NCBI GenBank assembly: GCA_963746325.1
Contig: CAVVBC010000009.1
Location: forward strand, 124,001-188,000
Direction: 5' to 3'
Length of the DNA stretch: 64,000 nt
Origin: RPQJ01 sp963746325
GTDB lineage: Bacteria; Pseudomonadota; Gammaproteobacteria; Steroidobacterales; Steroidobacteraceae
In this document: positions 27,210-35,192 of the stretch, one piece after another
Numbering within the stretch: position 1 is the stretch's first letter
How the letters are laid out: every line of letters starts with the position of its first letter
Position numbers and translations under genes: made by a program
Notes under the pieces: model-generated
What the model was told of the DNA's origin: nothing
What the model saw: only the letters and a program-made list of their open reading frames with translations
Databases searched by the model: none

Positions 27210-29273
27210 ATGAATCCACCCGACCTGCAACGCCTGCTCGTGCCGCGCACCGTCGCACTGATCGGATCAGGCGCATGGACCGACGCGGTCGCCGCCGGCG
27301 CACGAACGCTGCGCTATCCCGGGGAAATCTGGCGCGTGCACCCGACACGCACATCGCAGCCGGACACGCCGTATTTCCGCTCGGTCGACGACCTCCCGGC
27401 CGGCCCCGACACCGCGTTCATCGCTGCACCGAATCACGAAGTGCCTGCGATCGCTGCGTCGCTCGTCCGGCGCGGTGCGGGCGGGTTCGTGTGCTTCAGT
27501 TCGGGCTTTGCAGAAACCGCCACGCCCGACGGCCTGCGCCTCGGCCGGGAACTCGAGCAGGCAGCGAGCGAACTGCCGTTCCTCGGCCCAAACTGCTACG
27601 GCATGGTCAATTTCTTCGACCGGGTTGCGCTGTGGCCTGACCAGGTCGTCGGTGAGCCACCCGAGCGCGGTGTGGCGCTGATCTCGCAGAGCGGAACGAT
27701 CGCGCTGACGCTGATGTTCAGTGATCGCTCGCTGCCGATCGGGTACCTGCTCACTGTGGGCAACCAGTCACGCCTCGCTGCCGAAGACCTCATCGACGTG
27801 CTGAGCGACGATCCGCGCGTCACGGCCTTCGGCCTGTACCTCGAGGGCATCAAGGACGCCCCGAAGTTCGCGCGCGCCGTCGCCAAGGCACGTGCGCACG
27901 GCAAGCCGATCGCCGTGGTCAAGTCCGGCCGCACCGAGGCCGCCAGCCGCACCGCGCGCAGTCACACCGGCGCCCTGTCGGGAGCCGATGCCGTGTTCGA
28001 CGCCTATTGTGCGCAGGCCGGCGTCGCCCGCTGCGAAACGCTCTCCACGCTGTGCGAAACACTGAAGATCTTCCACGGCGGCGGCCCCCTCGCGGGACGA
28101 CGCGTGGTCGTCATGGGCGCGTCGGGTGGCGACATGGCCATGACCGCGGATGTGTCGCGCCACCTGGCGCTCGAGTTCCCGCCATTTGCGCCGGAGACCA
28201 CGGCGCGCATGAGCGCCATCGTCGGCGAGCGCGTGACCGTGGCGAACCCGTTCGACATGCACACGTACCTCTGGTTTCAGCACGCGGCCCTGCGGCAGTT
28301 GTTCGAGGTAGTGTTTCGCAGCGACGTCGACGCGGTCGGCTTCACGCTCGACTGCCCGCCGACGGCCAGTGCCGACGACTCCGCCTACACCGCCGTCATC
28401 GAGCAGTTCGCGGCGGCGGCGCAAGGTGCCGCGCCGCGCGGCGTTTTCATCTCGTCGTTGCCGGAAACGCAGGGTCGCACCGTACGGCAGCTGTGCCTGG
28501 CGCAGGGCCTGGTTCCATTGCAGGGCCAGCGCGAAGCCCTCGAGGCGCTGCATCTCTCCGCAGCTGTCGGCGAGGCCTGGCGCGACGGCACGCCACCGCT
28601 CCTGTCGCGGCCGTCAGGGCCAGCCGGAGCGGTGCGGACCCTCGACGAGTCGGCGGGCAAGGCGGCTCTTGGTGCATTCGGCCTGCAGACCCCGCGTTCG
28701 CAGGTGGTGCCCGCAACGCAGGCGGCCGCCGCCGCGATGGCCGTCGGGTTTCCGGTGGTGATCAAGGCGACCGGCGCGGGACTCGAACACAAGACCGAAC
28801 TCGGCGGCGTCGTGCTCGGCGTCCGCAATGCCGAACAGGCTACGGCGGCAGGCGACAGGCTTGCCGCACTGTCGGACGAAGTACTGGTCGAGCAGATGAT
28901 CGACGACGGCGTGGTCGAGATCCTGGTCGGCGTCACCGTCGACGAACAGTTCGGGCAGGTGCTGCTGATCGGTGCCGGCGGCGTGCAGGCCGAACTCTGG
29001 CAGGATACGGTGACGCTGTTGCCACCGTGGACCCATGCCGAGATCTCCACGGCATTGCGACGGCTGCGGGTTCACGCGCTCATCGAGGGCTTCCGTGGCC
29101 GGCCCGCGGGTGACTGCGAGGCGCTCGTCGACGCGATCCTCGCGGTCGGTCGCTTTGCCGCCGCGCATTGCGACACGCTCGTTGAGCTCGACGTCAATCC
29201 CATCATCGTGCGTCCGCGCGGCCGGGGCGCGATCGCCGTCGACGTGCTGATCCGCAAGGCAGAGGAGTCGTGA
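27210..29273 (+). CDS. ADP-forming acyl-CoA synthetase (acetate-CoA ligase family, fused alpha-beta)
   Basis: 687 residues. Order: CoA-binding Rossmann domain (VPRTVALIGSGAW), ligase-CoA domains with VALISQSGTIALTLMF, the phosphohistidine loop RSHTGALSGAD (His252), and a C-terminal ATP-grasp domain (GFPVVIKATGAGLEHKTELG through VELDVNPIIVRP). The fused arrangement is standard for bacterial members. It makes an acyl-CoA from an acid, ATP (or GTP) and CoA, or the reverse. Beside a CaiD-like dehydratase it could activate carnitine, crotonobetaine or a related acid, replacing CaiC/CaiB. The neighbouring genes overlap or nearly touch. Confidence 0.9.
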   Translation: MNPPDLQRLLVPRTVALIGSGAWTDAVAAGARTLRYPGEIWRVHPTRTSQPDTPYFRSVDDLPAGPDTAFIAAPNHEVPAIAASLVRRGAGGFVCFSSGFAETATPDGLRLGRELEQAASELPFLGPNCYGMVNFFDRVALWPDQVVGEPPERGVALISQSGTIALTLMFSDRSLPIGYLLTVGNQSRLAAEDLIDVLSDDPRVTAFGLYLEGIKDAPKFARAVAKARAHGKPIAVVKSGRTEAASRTARSHTGALSGADAVFDAYCAQAGVARCETLSTLCETLKIFHGGGPLAGRRVVVMGASGGDMAMTADVSRHLALEFPPFAPETTARMSAIVGERVTVANPFDMHTYLWFQHAALRQLFEVVFRSDVDAVGFTLDCPPTASADDSAYTAVIEQFAAAAQGAAPRGVFISSLPETQGRTVRQLCLAQGLVPLQGQREALEALHLSAAVGEAWRDGTPPLLSRPSGPAGAVRTLDESAGKAALGAFGLQTPRSQVVPATQAAAAAMAVGFPVVIKATGAGLEHKTELGGVVLGVRNAEQATAAGDRLAALSDEVLVEQMIDDGVVEILVGVTVDEQFGQVLLIGAGGVQAELWQDTVTLLPPWTHAEISTALRRLRVHALIEGFRGRPAGDCEALVDAILAVGRFAAAHCDTLVELDVNPIIVRPRGRGAIAVDVLIRKAEES

Positions 29274-29274
29274 G

Positions 29275-30051
29275 ATGCAAGACGGAATCCTGACCGAACG
29301 CAACGGGGCGATCCTCGAAGTCACGATCGACCGGCCAAAGGCGAATGCGATCGACGTGGCCGCCAGCCGTCGGCTGAACGACGTCTTCACGCAGTTTCGC
29401 GACGACGCGAGCCTGCGCGTGGCGATCATCACGGGTGCGGGCGATCGCTTCTTCTCCCCGGGCTGGGACTTGAAGGCGGCGGCCGCCGGCGAGGAGTCGG
29501 ACTCAGACTGGGGTGCCGGAGGTTTCGGCGGGCTCAACTACCCGCGCAACCTGAACAAGCCGATCATCGCCGCCGTGAACGGCATCGCCTGCGGTGGCGG
29601 CTTCGAGATCGTGCTCGGCACCGACATCATCGTGATGGAAGAGCACGCGCGCTTCGCGCTGCCCGAAATCAACGTGGCCGTGCTGGCGGACGCCGGCACG
29701 ATCAAGTTGCGACGGCGCATCCCCTACCACGTCGCGGTCGAGTTCCTGATGACCGGACGCTGGATGGACGCGACCGAGGCGAAGCACTGGGGGCTCGCCA
29801 ACCACGTCGTGCCCAGGGGCCAGGGCCTGGCCAAGGCGCGCGAGATCGCGAGCCAACTGGCCGAAGGACCGCCGCTGCTGTTCCCGGCCATCAAGCAGCT
29901 GCTGCGGCACACGGAAACGGTGCCCGAGCACGAAGCCTTCGAGCTGCACGATTCGCTGCACCTCGTGCAGCAGGTCATCCGCTCGGAAGACCTGAAGGAA
30001 GGCACGCGGGCCTTCACCGAAAAGCGTAAGCCGCGCTGGACCGGCCGCTAG
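29275..30051 (+). CDS. caiD: Carnitinyl-CoA dehydratase-like crotonase (CaiD family)
   Basis: 258 residues; ATG 29275 two bases after the previous stop, with GAGGAG upstream. The sequence tracks E. coli CaiD closely: RNGAILEVTIDRPKANAIDV, VAIITGAGDRFFSPGWDLKA, AAVNGIACGGGFEIVL, FALPEINVAVLADAG, MTGRWMDATEAKHWGL, and the ending FTEKRKPRWTGR. CaiD interconverts carnitinyl-CoA and crotonobetainyl-CoA. The oxyanion-hole glycines are intact. Being last in the BKACE-thioesterase-synthetase unit supports a carnitine role, although a generic enoyl-CoA hydratase cannot be excluded. Confidence 0.85.
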   Translation: MQDGILTERNGAILEVTIDRPKANAIDVAASRRLNDVFTQFRDDASLRVAIITGAGDRFFSPGWDLKAAAAGEESDSDWGAGGFGGLNYPRNLNKPIIAAVNGIACGGGFEIVLGTDIIVMEEHARFALPEINVAVLADAGTIKLRRRIPYHVAVEFLMTGRWMDATEAKHWGLANHVVPRGQGLAKAREIASQLAEGPPLLFPAIKQLLRHTETVPEHEAFELHDSLHLVQQVIRSEDLKEGTRAFTEKRKPRWTGR

Positions 30052-30065
30052 GTTCGTGGGGCGTC

Positions 30066-30085
30066 GCCCGATGCTATTGTCGGGC
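30066..30085. terminator. Short hairpin between convergent genes
   Basis: GCCCGA (30066-30071) and TCGGGC (30080-30085) form a six-bp stem 14 bases after the caiD stop. A second small dyad (TCGAG/CTCGA) follows at once. It lies in the 170-base gap between convergent genes and could end transcription from either side. No other feature is seen in the gap. Confidence 0.4.
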
Positions 30086-30221
30086 TCGAGGATCTCGAAT
30101 AGAAAGCAGACATTCGTCAGAGGCGTGAAACTGCCACTAGCGGTCCTTCGAGAACGCAGCGACAACTTCCCGGAAGCGGCCGTTCCAGCGACGTCGGCGA
30201 GCCGGCTATCGCGTCGCAGGT

Positions 30222-30943
30222 TCAGTAGTACCACTTGGCTACGAACCCGATGGCGTTGAGGGTCTCCGGATTCGGCAGACGGTCAACCTGCCTTGCCAGG
30301 TAGATCTCATACCGGAAGTGCTCGTTGACCGCGACCTCCGGTCCGAATTGATAAAGGACTCGCGCCCAGCCATCGTAGCGCATGTCGTAGAACCACTCCA
30401 CGTTCAAGTAGGGAACGACCGTGTGATCGCGCACGGTGAACTCACGCGTTGCCTCGAGCCAGAATCGGTAACGGTTCGAGTAGTCATCACCAATCCATCG
30501 CAGGTCTGCGCGAGCGCGCGCTTCGAGCCAGACCTGGGCTGGCAAGGGCGCCTTGCCGTAGAAGGAAATGATGCCCCGATCTTCGGCGACGTTCGCCCCA
30601 GACTCATCGGTCGCCTTGAAAATCGTGCCGTAGCCGACTCGCGCCCAAAAATATCGGCTGCGCTGCCAGTCCTCCGTCCAGAGTTCCTTGCGCTTGATAG
30701 GCTTCAGGGAAATATCGAGGTACGCAGCAAGGTCCAGCGATTGGGTATCGGATTCCTTGCCCTCGGCGTAGGCCGCGTCGAAATGGAGCCTGGTCCGCGG
30801 GCCCAGCCCCACGAAGGCGGAGACCTGAGCCAGATCTCATACGAATCGGCGGCGCTCGCGACATTTGCGCACACGTGCAGTCCGCACCACGCCACCAGGC
30901 ACGCAAGTTTCCGCCGCGAGGTCAGCGTCCTGCGCCGCATCAC
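30222..30943 (-). CDS. DUF2490-like outer-membrane beta-barrel protein, frameshifted
   Basis: From ATG 30943 the protein starts with a signal peptide (RRKLACLVAWCGLHVCANVASA) and ADSYEIW; from about 30830 a second frame continues with QVSAFVGLGPRTRLHFDAAY down to FVAKWYY at 30222. Restoring one G in TGGCTCAG (giving W-A-Q) joins the frames, so a homopolymer deletion is likely. Joined length is about 240 residues. The body is a series of alternating beta-strands ending in aromatic YY, as in DUF2490 proteins of the outer membrane. The function is not known. It is last in a minus-strand group and has a large membrane protein upstream. Confidence 0.75.
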
Positions 30944-30966
30944 CGACTCCAGACACGGCGGTCATT

Positions 30967-32190
30967 TCATAGCAGGACTTTCAGTACTCGCTCGATCAAC
31001 TGCTCGGCGGAGAACATCGTCAGCAGCAGCGGCGCCACCGGCAGCAGAGTCGTGACGGCCATGCTCAGCACGGCTTTCATGGTAAACGGCGTCAATTCGA
31101 TGTCGCGGATGACCACGAAGCTGTTGCGCAGATCGGCCAGCGACTGGATGTCGGCGCTGCCCATCAGCGGTTCGCCGGACGACGCGCCGCCACGGAACCA
31201 CTTATCGTCGAACTCTCTCGCGTAACGCTGCCCGAGCGCGCCGCATTCCTCCATTCCCTGGCGCCTCGTCCGCCGAAGCTTGGACGTAAACGCGAGCAAC
31301 GGGCCAAGTATCGCGAAAACCATGACGACGACCGTACCGAACAACTCTGGCTTGAACTCCAGCAAGTTGGCACCCTCATAGAAAATGCGGCTGGCGATCA
31401 TTCCAGACAGCACGGCGCCCTGCGCTATCAGCAGCTGGGTGTAGGCGCGTCGCGACGTGCCGAGAAAATGCAAGCCGGCCATGCCATCCGGATGCGTCGG
31501 CATCAGGTTCAGCTTCAGGCGCGACACCTGCCAGAGGAATCGTCCCCAGATGAAGAGACGGTAATACCAGCGCACCAGCAGGAACTGTGCCAATGGCAGG
31601 CTCACCAGGACAGCCCACCAACCGGCTTTCGAAAGCTGCAGACTCCCGCCCTTGAATTCCGCGTACCAGCTCGAAATTTCGAGAGTCGACTGCGTTCGCC
31701 AGATGAACAACACGCCGACGAGATACACGAACGCGACCAAAAGCACCTCGGCGACGATCGAATCACGCAGGCGTATCGCCGAAGCGATGGCGGCGTCGAA
31801 CCGCAGGCGCTCTGCGCCTGGAATGAGACCTCGCTCCAGGAACTGCCGCACTATCGGAAGCAGGCGCCGATGAACCGTGACTTCGGCCGCGATCAACAGG
31901 GGGATCGCGATCAGCAACTTGGCGTGCACCTCGACATCCTTCAGGAACGGCAATGCCACGGCACTGCCCCATGCGTGACCGTCGACTATCGACAGCAGCA
32001 GGAGCGGCAGCCAGGCCAGCAGCGCCAGCAAGATCATGCGCCGGCCCGTCCACTGCATCTCGTCGCCGGACAGGTGCGTGCGGCGCAGGAGACGATAGAC
32101 CGGGCCACCGGCGACCAGCGAGAAATTGCTCAGTGCGTCCAGCGACGCACTGCTCGCGCCAGCGGCTCCGTGGAGTTGAGTCTCTGACAT
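30967..32190 (-). CDS. Polytopic inner-membrane protein, unknown
   Basis: 407 residues with six or so hydrophobic segments: MILLALLAWLPLLLLSIVDG, LLIAIPLLIAAEVTV, VLLVAFVYLVGVLFIW, WWAVLVSLPLAQFLLV, VVVMVFAILGPLLAF and a C-terminal VTTLLPVAPLLLTMF. Long loops are rich in Arg and Glu. I recognise no named family; homologues are usually annotated as hypothetical membrane proteins. Only 24 bases separate it from the rhodanese gene upstream, so these and the following barrel gene may be co-transcribed. Confidence 0.75.
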   Translation of the reverse strand: MSETQLHGAAGASSASLDALSNFSLVAGGPVYRLLRRTHLSGDEMQWTGRRMILLALLAWLPLLLLSIVDGHAWGSAVALPFLKDVEVHAKLLIAIPLLIAAEVTVHRRLLPIVRQFLERGLIPGAERLRFDAAIASAIRLRDSIVAEVLLVAFVYLVGVLFIWRTQSTLEISSWYAEFKGGSLQLSKAGWWAVLVSLPLAQFLLVRWYYRLFIWGRFLWQVSRLKLNLMPTHPDGMAGLHFLGTSRRAYTQLLIAQGAVLSGMIASRIFYEGANLLEFKPELFGTVVVMVFAILGPLLAFTSKLRRTRRQGMEECGALGQRYAREFDDKWFRGGASSGEPLMGSADIQSLADLRNSFVVIRDIELTPFTMKAVLSMAVTTLLPVAPLLLTMFSAEQLIERVLKVLL

Positions 32191-32214
32191 CGTGATTCTC
32201 CCCGCCCCGTGGCG

Positions 32215-32736
32215 TCAGGCGTTCTCACCGGCGAGCAGCAGCCGGTCGGGGGTCAGCTTGTAGGTCCACGGGCACCCCGCGTTCTTCCAGCCGTTCTTCA
32301 GGCGCTGGCCCAGGAATACGCTGTCGGGATCCTTGACCGGATCGCCTTCCATGCCATCGACGATCTGGAACACCCGTGTGAATCCTGCCTTGTCGAGCAT
32401 ATTGACCGCGATGGCGCTGCGGCCGCCCGAGCGGCACATGACGCAGATCGTGTCTTCGGGCTCGGCAAACGTCTGCACGCGGGAGACGAAATCCCCAAGC
32501 GGGCGCATGGGAAACTGGCCTTTGGCCTCGTCCCACACGTACGACTGAACCGCCACGGGGACCTTCCAGGCCATGGTCGGGTGACCGACGAAGAGATACT
32601 CCTCCGGCGTGCGCACATCGAGAATCTTCACTGTCTCGGGAGCGCTGCGCCACATTTCGTACGCCTCCCTTGCTGTGACATACAGTCCAGGGACGGTCTG
32701 CTTTCCCTGCGGAATATCCGTGCGCGGTTTGTTCAT
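32215..32736 (-). CDS. Single-domain rhodanese-like sulfurtransferase
   Basis: 173 residues without a signal peptide. The rhodanese domain occupies residues 15-165, with KILDVRTPEEYLFVGH and the active-site loop CRSGGRSA (Cys101). An Arg pair in a CRSGGRS loop is typical of a persulfide-carrying rhodanese. A C-terminal extension (KNGWKNAGCPWTYKL) is seen in the family with tryptophan-rich ends. It transfers sulfur from a donor to cyanide or thiols; the physiological partner is unknown. It lies between two envelope protein genes on the same strand. Confidence 0.88.
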   Translation of the reverse strand: MNKPRTDIPQGKQTVPGLYVTAREAYEMWRSAPETVKILDVRTPEEYLFVGHPTMAWKVPVAVQSYVWDEAKGQFPMRPLGDFVSRVQTFAEPEDTICVMCRSGGRSAIAVNMLDKAGFTRVFQIVDGMEGDPVKDPDSVFLGQRLKNGWKNAGCPWTYKLTPDRLLLAGENA

Positions 32737-32773
32737 AGTCTGCGTCCTTCCGCTCTCGTTGCGCCTGCGGGGT

Positions 32774-33580
32774 CTACTTGAATTGGCTGTTCAATCCGAC
32801 GAAGACCTGCCATTTCGGCCAGCCGGCGCCATCGTCGGCCACGGAAACCTGCGGCTCGATGAACACGTTGAAGACCATCTTCTCGCGTGGAATCACCTGG
32901 CCGATGCCGAGCCCGATCGGCACGCTGTAACTGCTGTGCTCGAAGTCGTACGCCATGACCGCCGTCGAGCGCAGGTAGGTGCCGCCGCCGAGTTGATAGA
33001 ACACGAACGGCTGGAAGGCGCCGAGGTTCACCTCGTCACGGTCGTCCGAACCCGAGAAACTCGCCTGCCAGGACAGCAGGTAGCCGTACTGGATCCTGGG
33101 TGAACTGGCGTTGAACAGCGTGTGCACGAATCCCGCTGACCACTGCTCGCTGCCGAGCGCGTCCTTGCTCGCGGTCGGTGCCGTAATCTGCGGGCCGATG
33201 CCGACGCTGAGCGCCGGGTTGCCGGTATCGATCAGGTAGGCCGCGAAGACGTTCAGGTCGCCAAGCCCGGTCTCGTGGTCGAAATCGGGCGATACCGGGA
33301 ACGTATTGATCGGTAAAGACGCGCGCATGAGCCAGTTCGTTTGCCCAAGCGAGAACGGCCTGGCGAATCGCGCCCAGAACTGGTTCGCGTCCTTGTCCGG
33401 ATCGGTGAGTTCACCGATGTAATAGTTGTGAAGGTTGAAAGCGGTGAAGTTCGCGAGTGGGTTATTGGCCTGCGCAACATCGCTGGTCGCAGCTTGTTCC
33501 TGCGCGTTTGCGACGCCTGCAGACAAGCAAAGCGCCGCTGCGATCGTTATTGAAATCCTGGAGTTGCCTGAATTGCTCAT
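32774..33580 (-). CDS. Outer-membrane beta-barrel (phenol-degradation meta-pathway/transporter-like)
   Basis: 268 residues with signal peptide (ISITIAAALCLSAGVANA). The mature part shows amphipathic strands such as WARFARPFSLGQTNWLMRAS, TGLGDLNVFAAYLI and MVFNVFIEPQVSV, ending in LNSQFK. This pattern is shared with the outer-membrane proteins annotated as transporter or meta-pathway of phenol degradation family. Its ATG overlaps the stop of the upstream Gly-zipper gene (ATGA), so the pair is translationally coupled. Function in transport is presumptive. Confidence 0.75.
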   Translation of the reverse strand: MSNSGNSRISITIAAALCLSAGVANAQEQAATSDVAQANNPLANFTAFNLHNYYIGELTDPDKDANQFWARFARPFSLGQTNWLMRASLPINTFPVSPDFDHETGLGDLNVFAAYLIDTGNPALSVGIGPQITAPTASKDALGSEQWSAGFVHTLFNASSPRIQYGYLLSWQASFSGSDDRDEVNLGAFQPFVFYQLGGGTYLRSTAVMAYDFEHSSYSVPIGLGIGQVIPREKMVFNVFIEPQVSVADDGAGWPKWQVFVGLNSQFK

Positions 33581-34146
33581 TTGACTGTGTAATCCTTCGG
33601 CTCAAGGCAGGCCGCGAAGCCCTTCTTGAAAAGGTCCATCTGCTGCTGTTGCGCAGCCTGCTGTTGTTGCGTGGCCTGCTGTTGCTGCTGCGTCGTCTGC
33701 TGGGCGGCCTGCTGCTGGTTCTTGCGGCTTTGCCGACCGCCGGCTACGACGCCGACCGTGGCGCCGACTGCCGCGCCCTGGCCGGCATCATTGTTGGCGA
33801 CCTCACCGATCACGGCGCCCGCGGCGGCACCGCGTGCCGCGCCCCGGAGTCGCGATCCATCCGCGGCGGGGGCCGGTTGGACTGCCGACGACGCTGCAGG
33901 CTGGGCCGCTGCCGGCGCTGGCGCCATCGGGTCCACGCCGGTCTGGCCCTTCGCCCAGGCGTAGCACTCGCCTTCGTCCTGGGCTTGCTTCTGCGGCGTC
34001 TGGCCCTTTGCCGGAAACACGACCATCCCGAGCGACGTGGAAAGTAGCTTCGATGCGGCTGGTGCCGCAGTTTGGCCGTGCGCCGCCACTGCGGCCGTCA
34101 GCGCCAGGCAAGCCATCGAGATCGAGATCCGTCGCATGTTGTTCAT
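33577..34146 (-). CDS. Glycine-zipper lipid-associated/envelope protein with Gln-rich tail
   Basis: 189 residues from ATG 34146 with signal peptide (ISISMACLALTAAVAAHG). The middle holds a glycine zipper (RGAARGAAAGAVIGEVANND, then GAAVGATVGVVAGG) of the kind found in Gly-zipper/YMGG outer-membrane proteins. Next comes a low-complexity Gln run of about 28 residues with interspersed Ala and Thr, encoded mostly by CAG. The end (FKKGFAACLEPKDYTVK) contains a Cys matching an earlier GECYAWAK. It probably oligomerises in the envelope. The stop codon overlaps the start of the following barrel gene by four bases. Confidence 0.8.
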   Translation of the reverse strand: MNNMRRISISMACLALTAAVAAHGQTAAPAASKLLSTSLGMVVFPAKGQTPQKQAQDEGECYAWAKGQTGVDPMAPAPAAAQPAASSAVQPAPAADGSRLRGAARGAAAGAVIGEVANNDAGQGAAVGATVGVVAGGRQSRKNQQQAAQQTTQQQQQATQQQQAAQQQQMDLFKKGFAACLEPKDYTVK

Positions 34147-34177
34147 GAAGAAGTCTCCAGACAGGCCGTCTTGCGCC

Positions 34178-35035
34178 TCAGAAGTCGGGATCCGGGAAAG
34201 TCGGCTCCCGGTTTTCTGTGAACGCACGGATGCCTTCGACGCGATCCGGATGAACCACCGACCGCCAGTGGCCCTCCATCATGATCGCGACGGCCTGCTC
34301 GACAGGCTCGCCTTGTCCCATCTGCACCGCGCGCTTGACCGCCTGTACCGCCGTCGGTGAGTTACTCGCTATCTGCTTCGCGATTCGCATCGCTGCATTC
34401 ATCAGTTCGACGCGCGGATGCACCTCGTTGACCATGCCGAGCCGATGCGCCTCCTGCGCAGTGATCGGCTGGCCGGTCATCAGCATCTGCAAGGCGAGAC
34501 CAGGCGGGAGCACCCGCGGCAGGAATACGGGCGCGCCACCGCCTGCGGACAAGCCGACCATCGCCTCCGGCTGTCCGAATCGGGCGTCGTCGGCAGCGAT
34601 GATGAAGTCCGTGCTGATGGCGATCTCACAACCGCCGCCATAGGCCATGCCCTGGACTGCGGCGATGATCGGTCTGCGCAGCAGGCGCAGCGTGTATAGG
34701 ACGCGATCAAAGACCTGGCGCTGGCGCAGCCATTGCTCCTTGGTCATGTTCTTGCGCTGATAAAGGTCGCCGCCGACAGAAAACGCGCGGTCACCGGCCC
34801 CGGTGATGATGGCAACGCGCACGGCCGTACGGGCCGCGATCGTCTCGAGGACCTCGATCAGTTGTGTCGCCAGTTCTGTGGTGATGGCGTTGTCGGCGTG
34901 CGGGCGGTTGAGCGTGATGATCGCCACTTGCCCGCCGGAATCGTACTCGAGAAGAACGAGTTGATCAGGCTCCGGGACATCCGCGGGTGTGCGGTAACCG
35001 AGCTGATGCATCCGCGTATCGCTGTTGTCTGCCAT
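34178..35035 (-). CDS. Enoyl-CoA hydratase/isomerase (crotonase) family protein
   Basis: 285 residues from ATG 35035. Crotonase landmarks: VAIITLNRPHADNAITTEL, VAIITGAGDRAFSVGGDLYQ (oxyanion-hole glycine), AAVQGMAYGGGCEIAISTDF, and LSAGGGAPVFLPRVLPPG with no obvious catalytic Glu pair in the usual place. The end AFTENREPTFPDPDF is typical. It could be a hydratase, isomerase or hydrolase on a CoA thioester. It sits between the envelope genes and the DszB-like gene, and no other fatty-acid genes are adjacent. Confidence 0.85.
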   Translation of the reverse strand: MADNSDTRMHQLGYRTPADVPEPDQLVLLEYDSGGQVAIITLNRPHADNAITTELATQLIEVLETIAARTAVRVAIITGAGDRAFSVGGDLYQRKNMTKEQWLRQRQVFDRVLYTLRLLRRPIIAAVQGMAYGGGCEIAISTDFIIAADDARFGQPEAMVGLSAGGGAPVFLPRVLPPGLALQMLMTGQPITAQEAHRLGMVNEVHPRVELMNAAMRIAKQIASNSPTAVQAVKRAVQMGQGEPVEQAVAIMMEGHWRSVVHPDRVEGIRAFTENREPTFPDPDF

Positions 35036-35192
35036 AAGTGCTCCGTATCCACGTCGGGCGCAAGTCGCTGGCGTGTTCCCGCAGCCGTCTATCGGCCCGG
35101 AACGGCGTTGCTCCTGCGCACTGACTGCAGGCCTTGCGACGCCGGCGCGGCCCCGGGAATGGGTACGCGCCGGCATCCGGGCGATCGAACGA

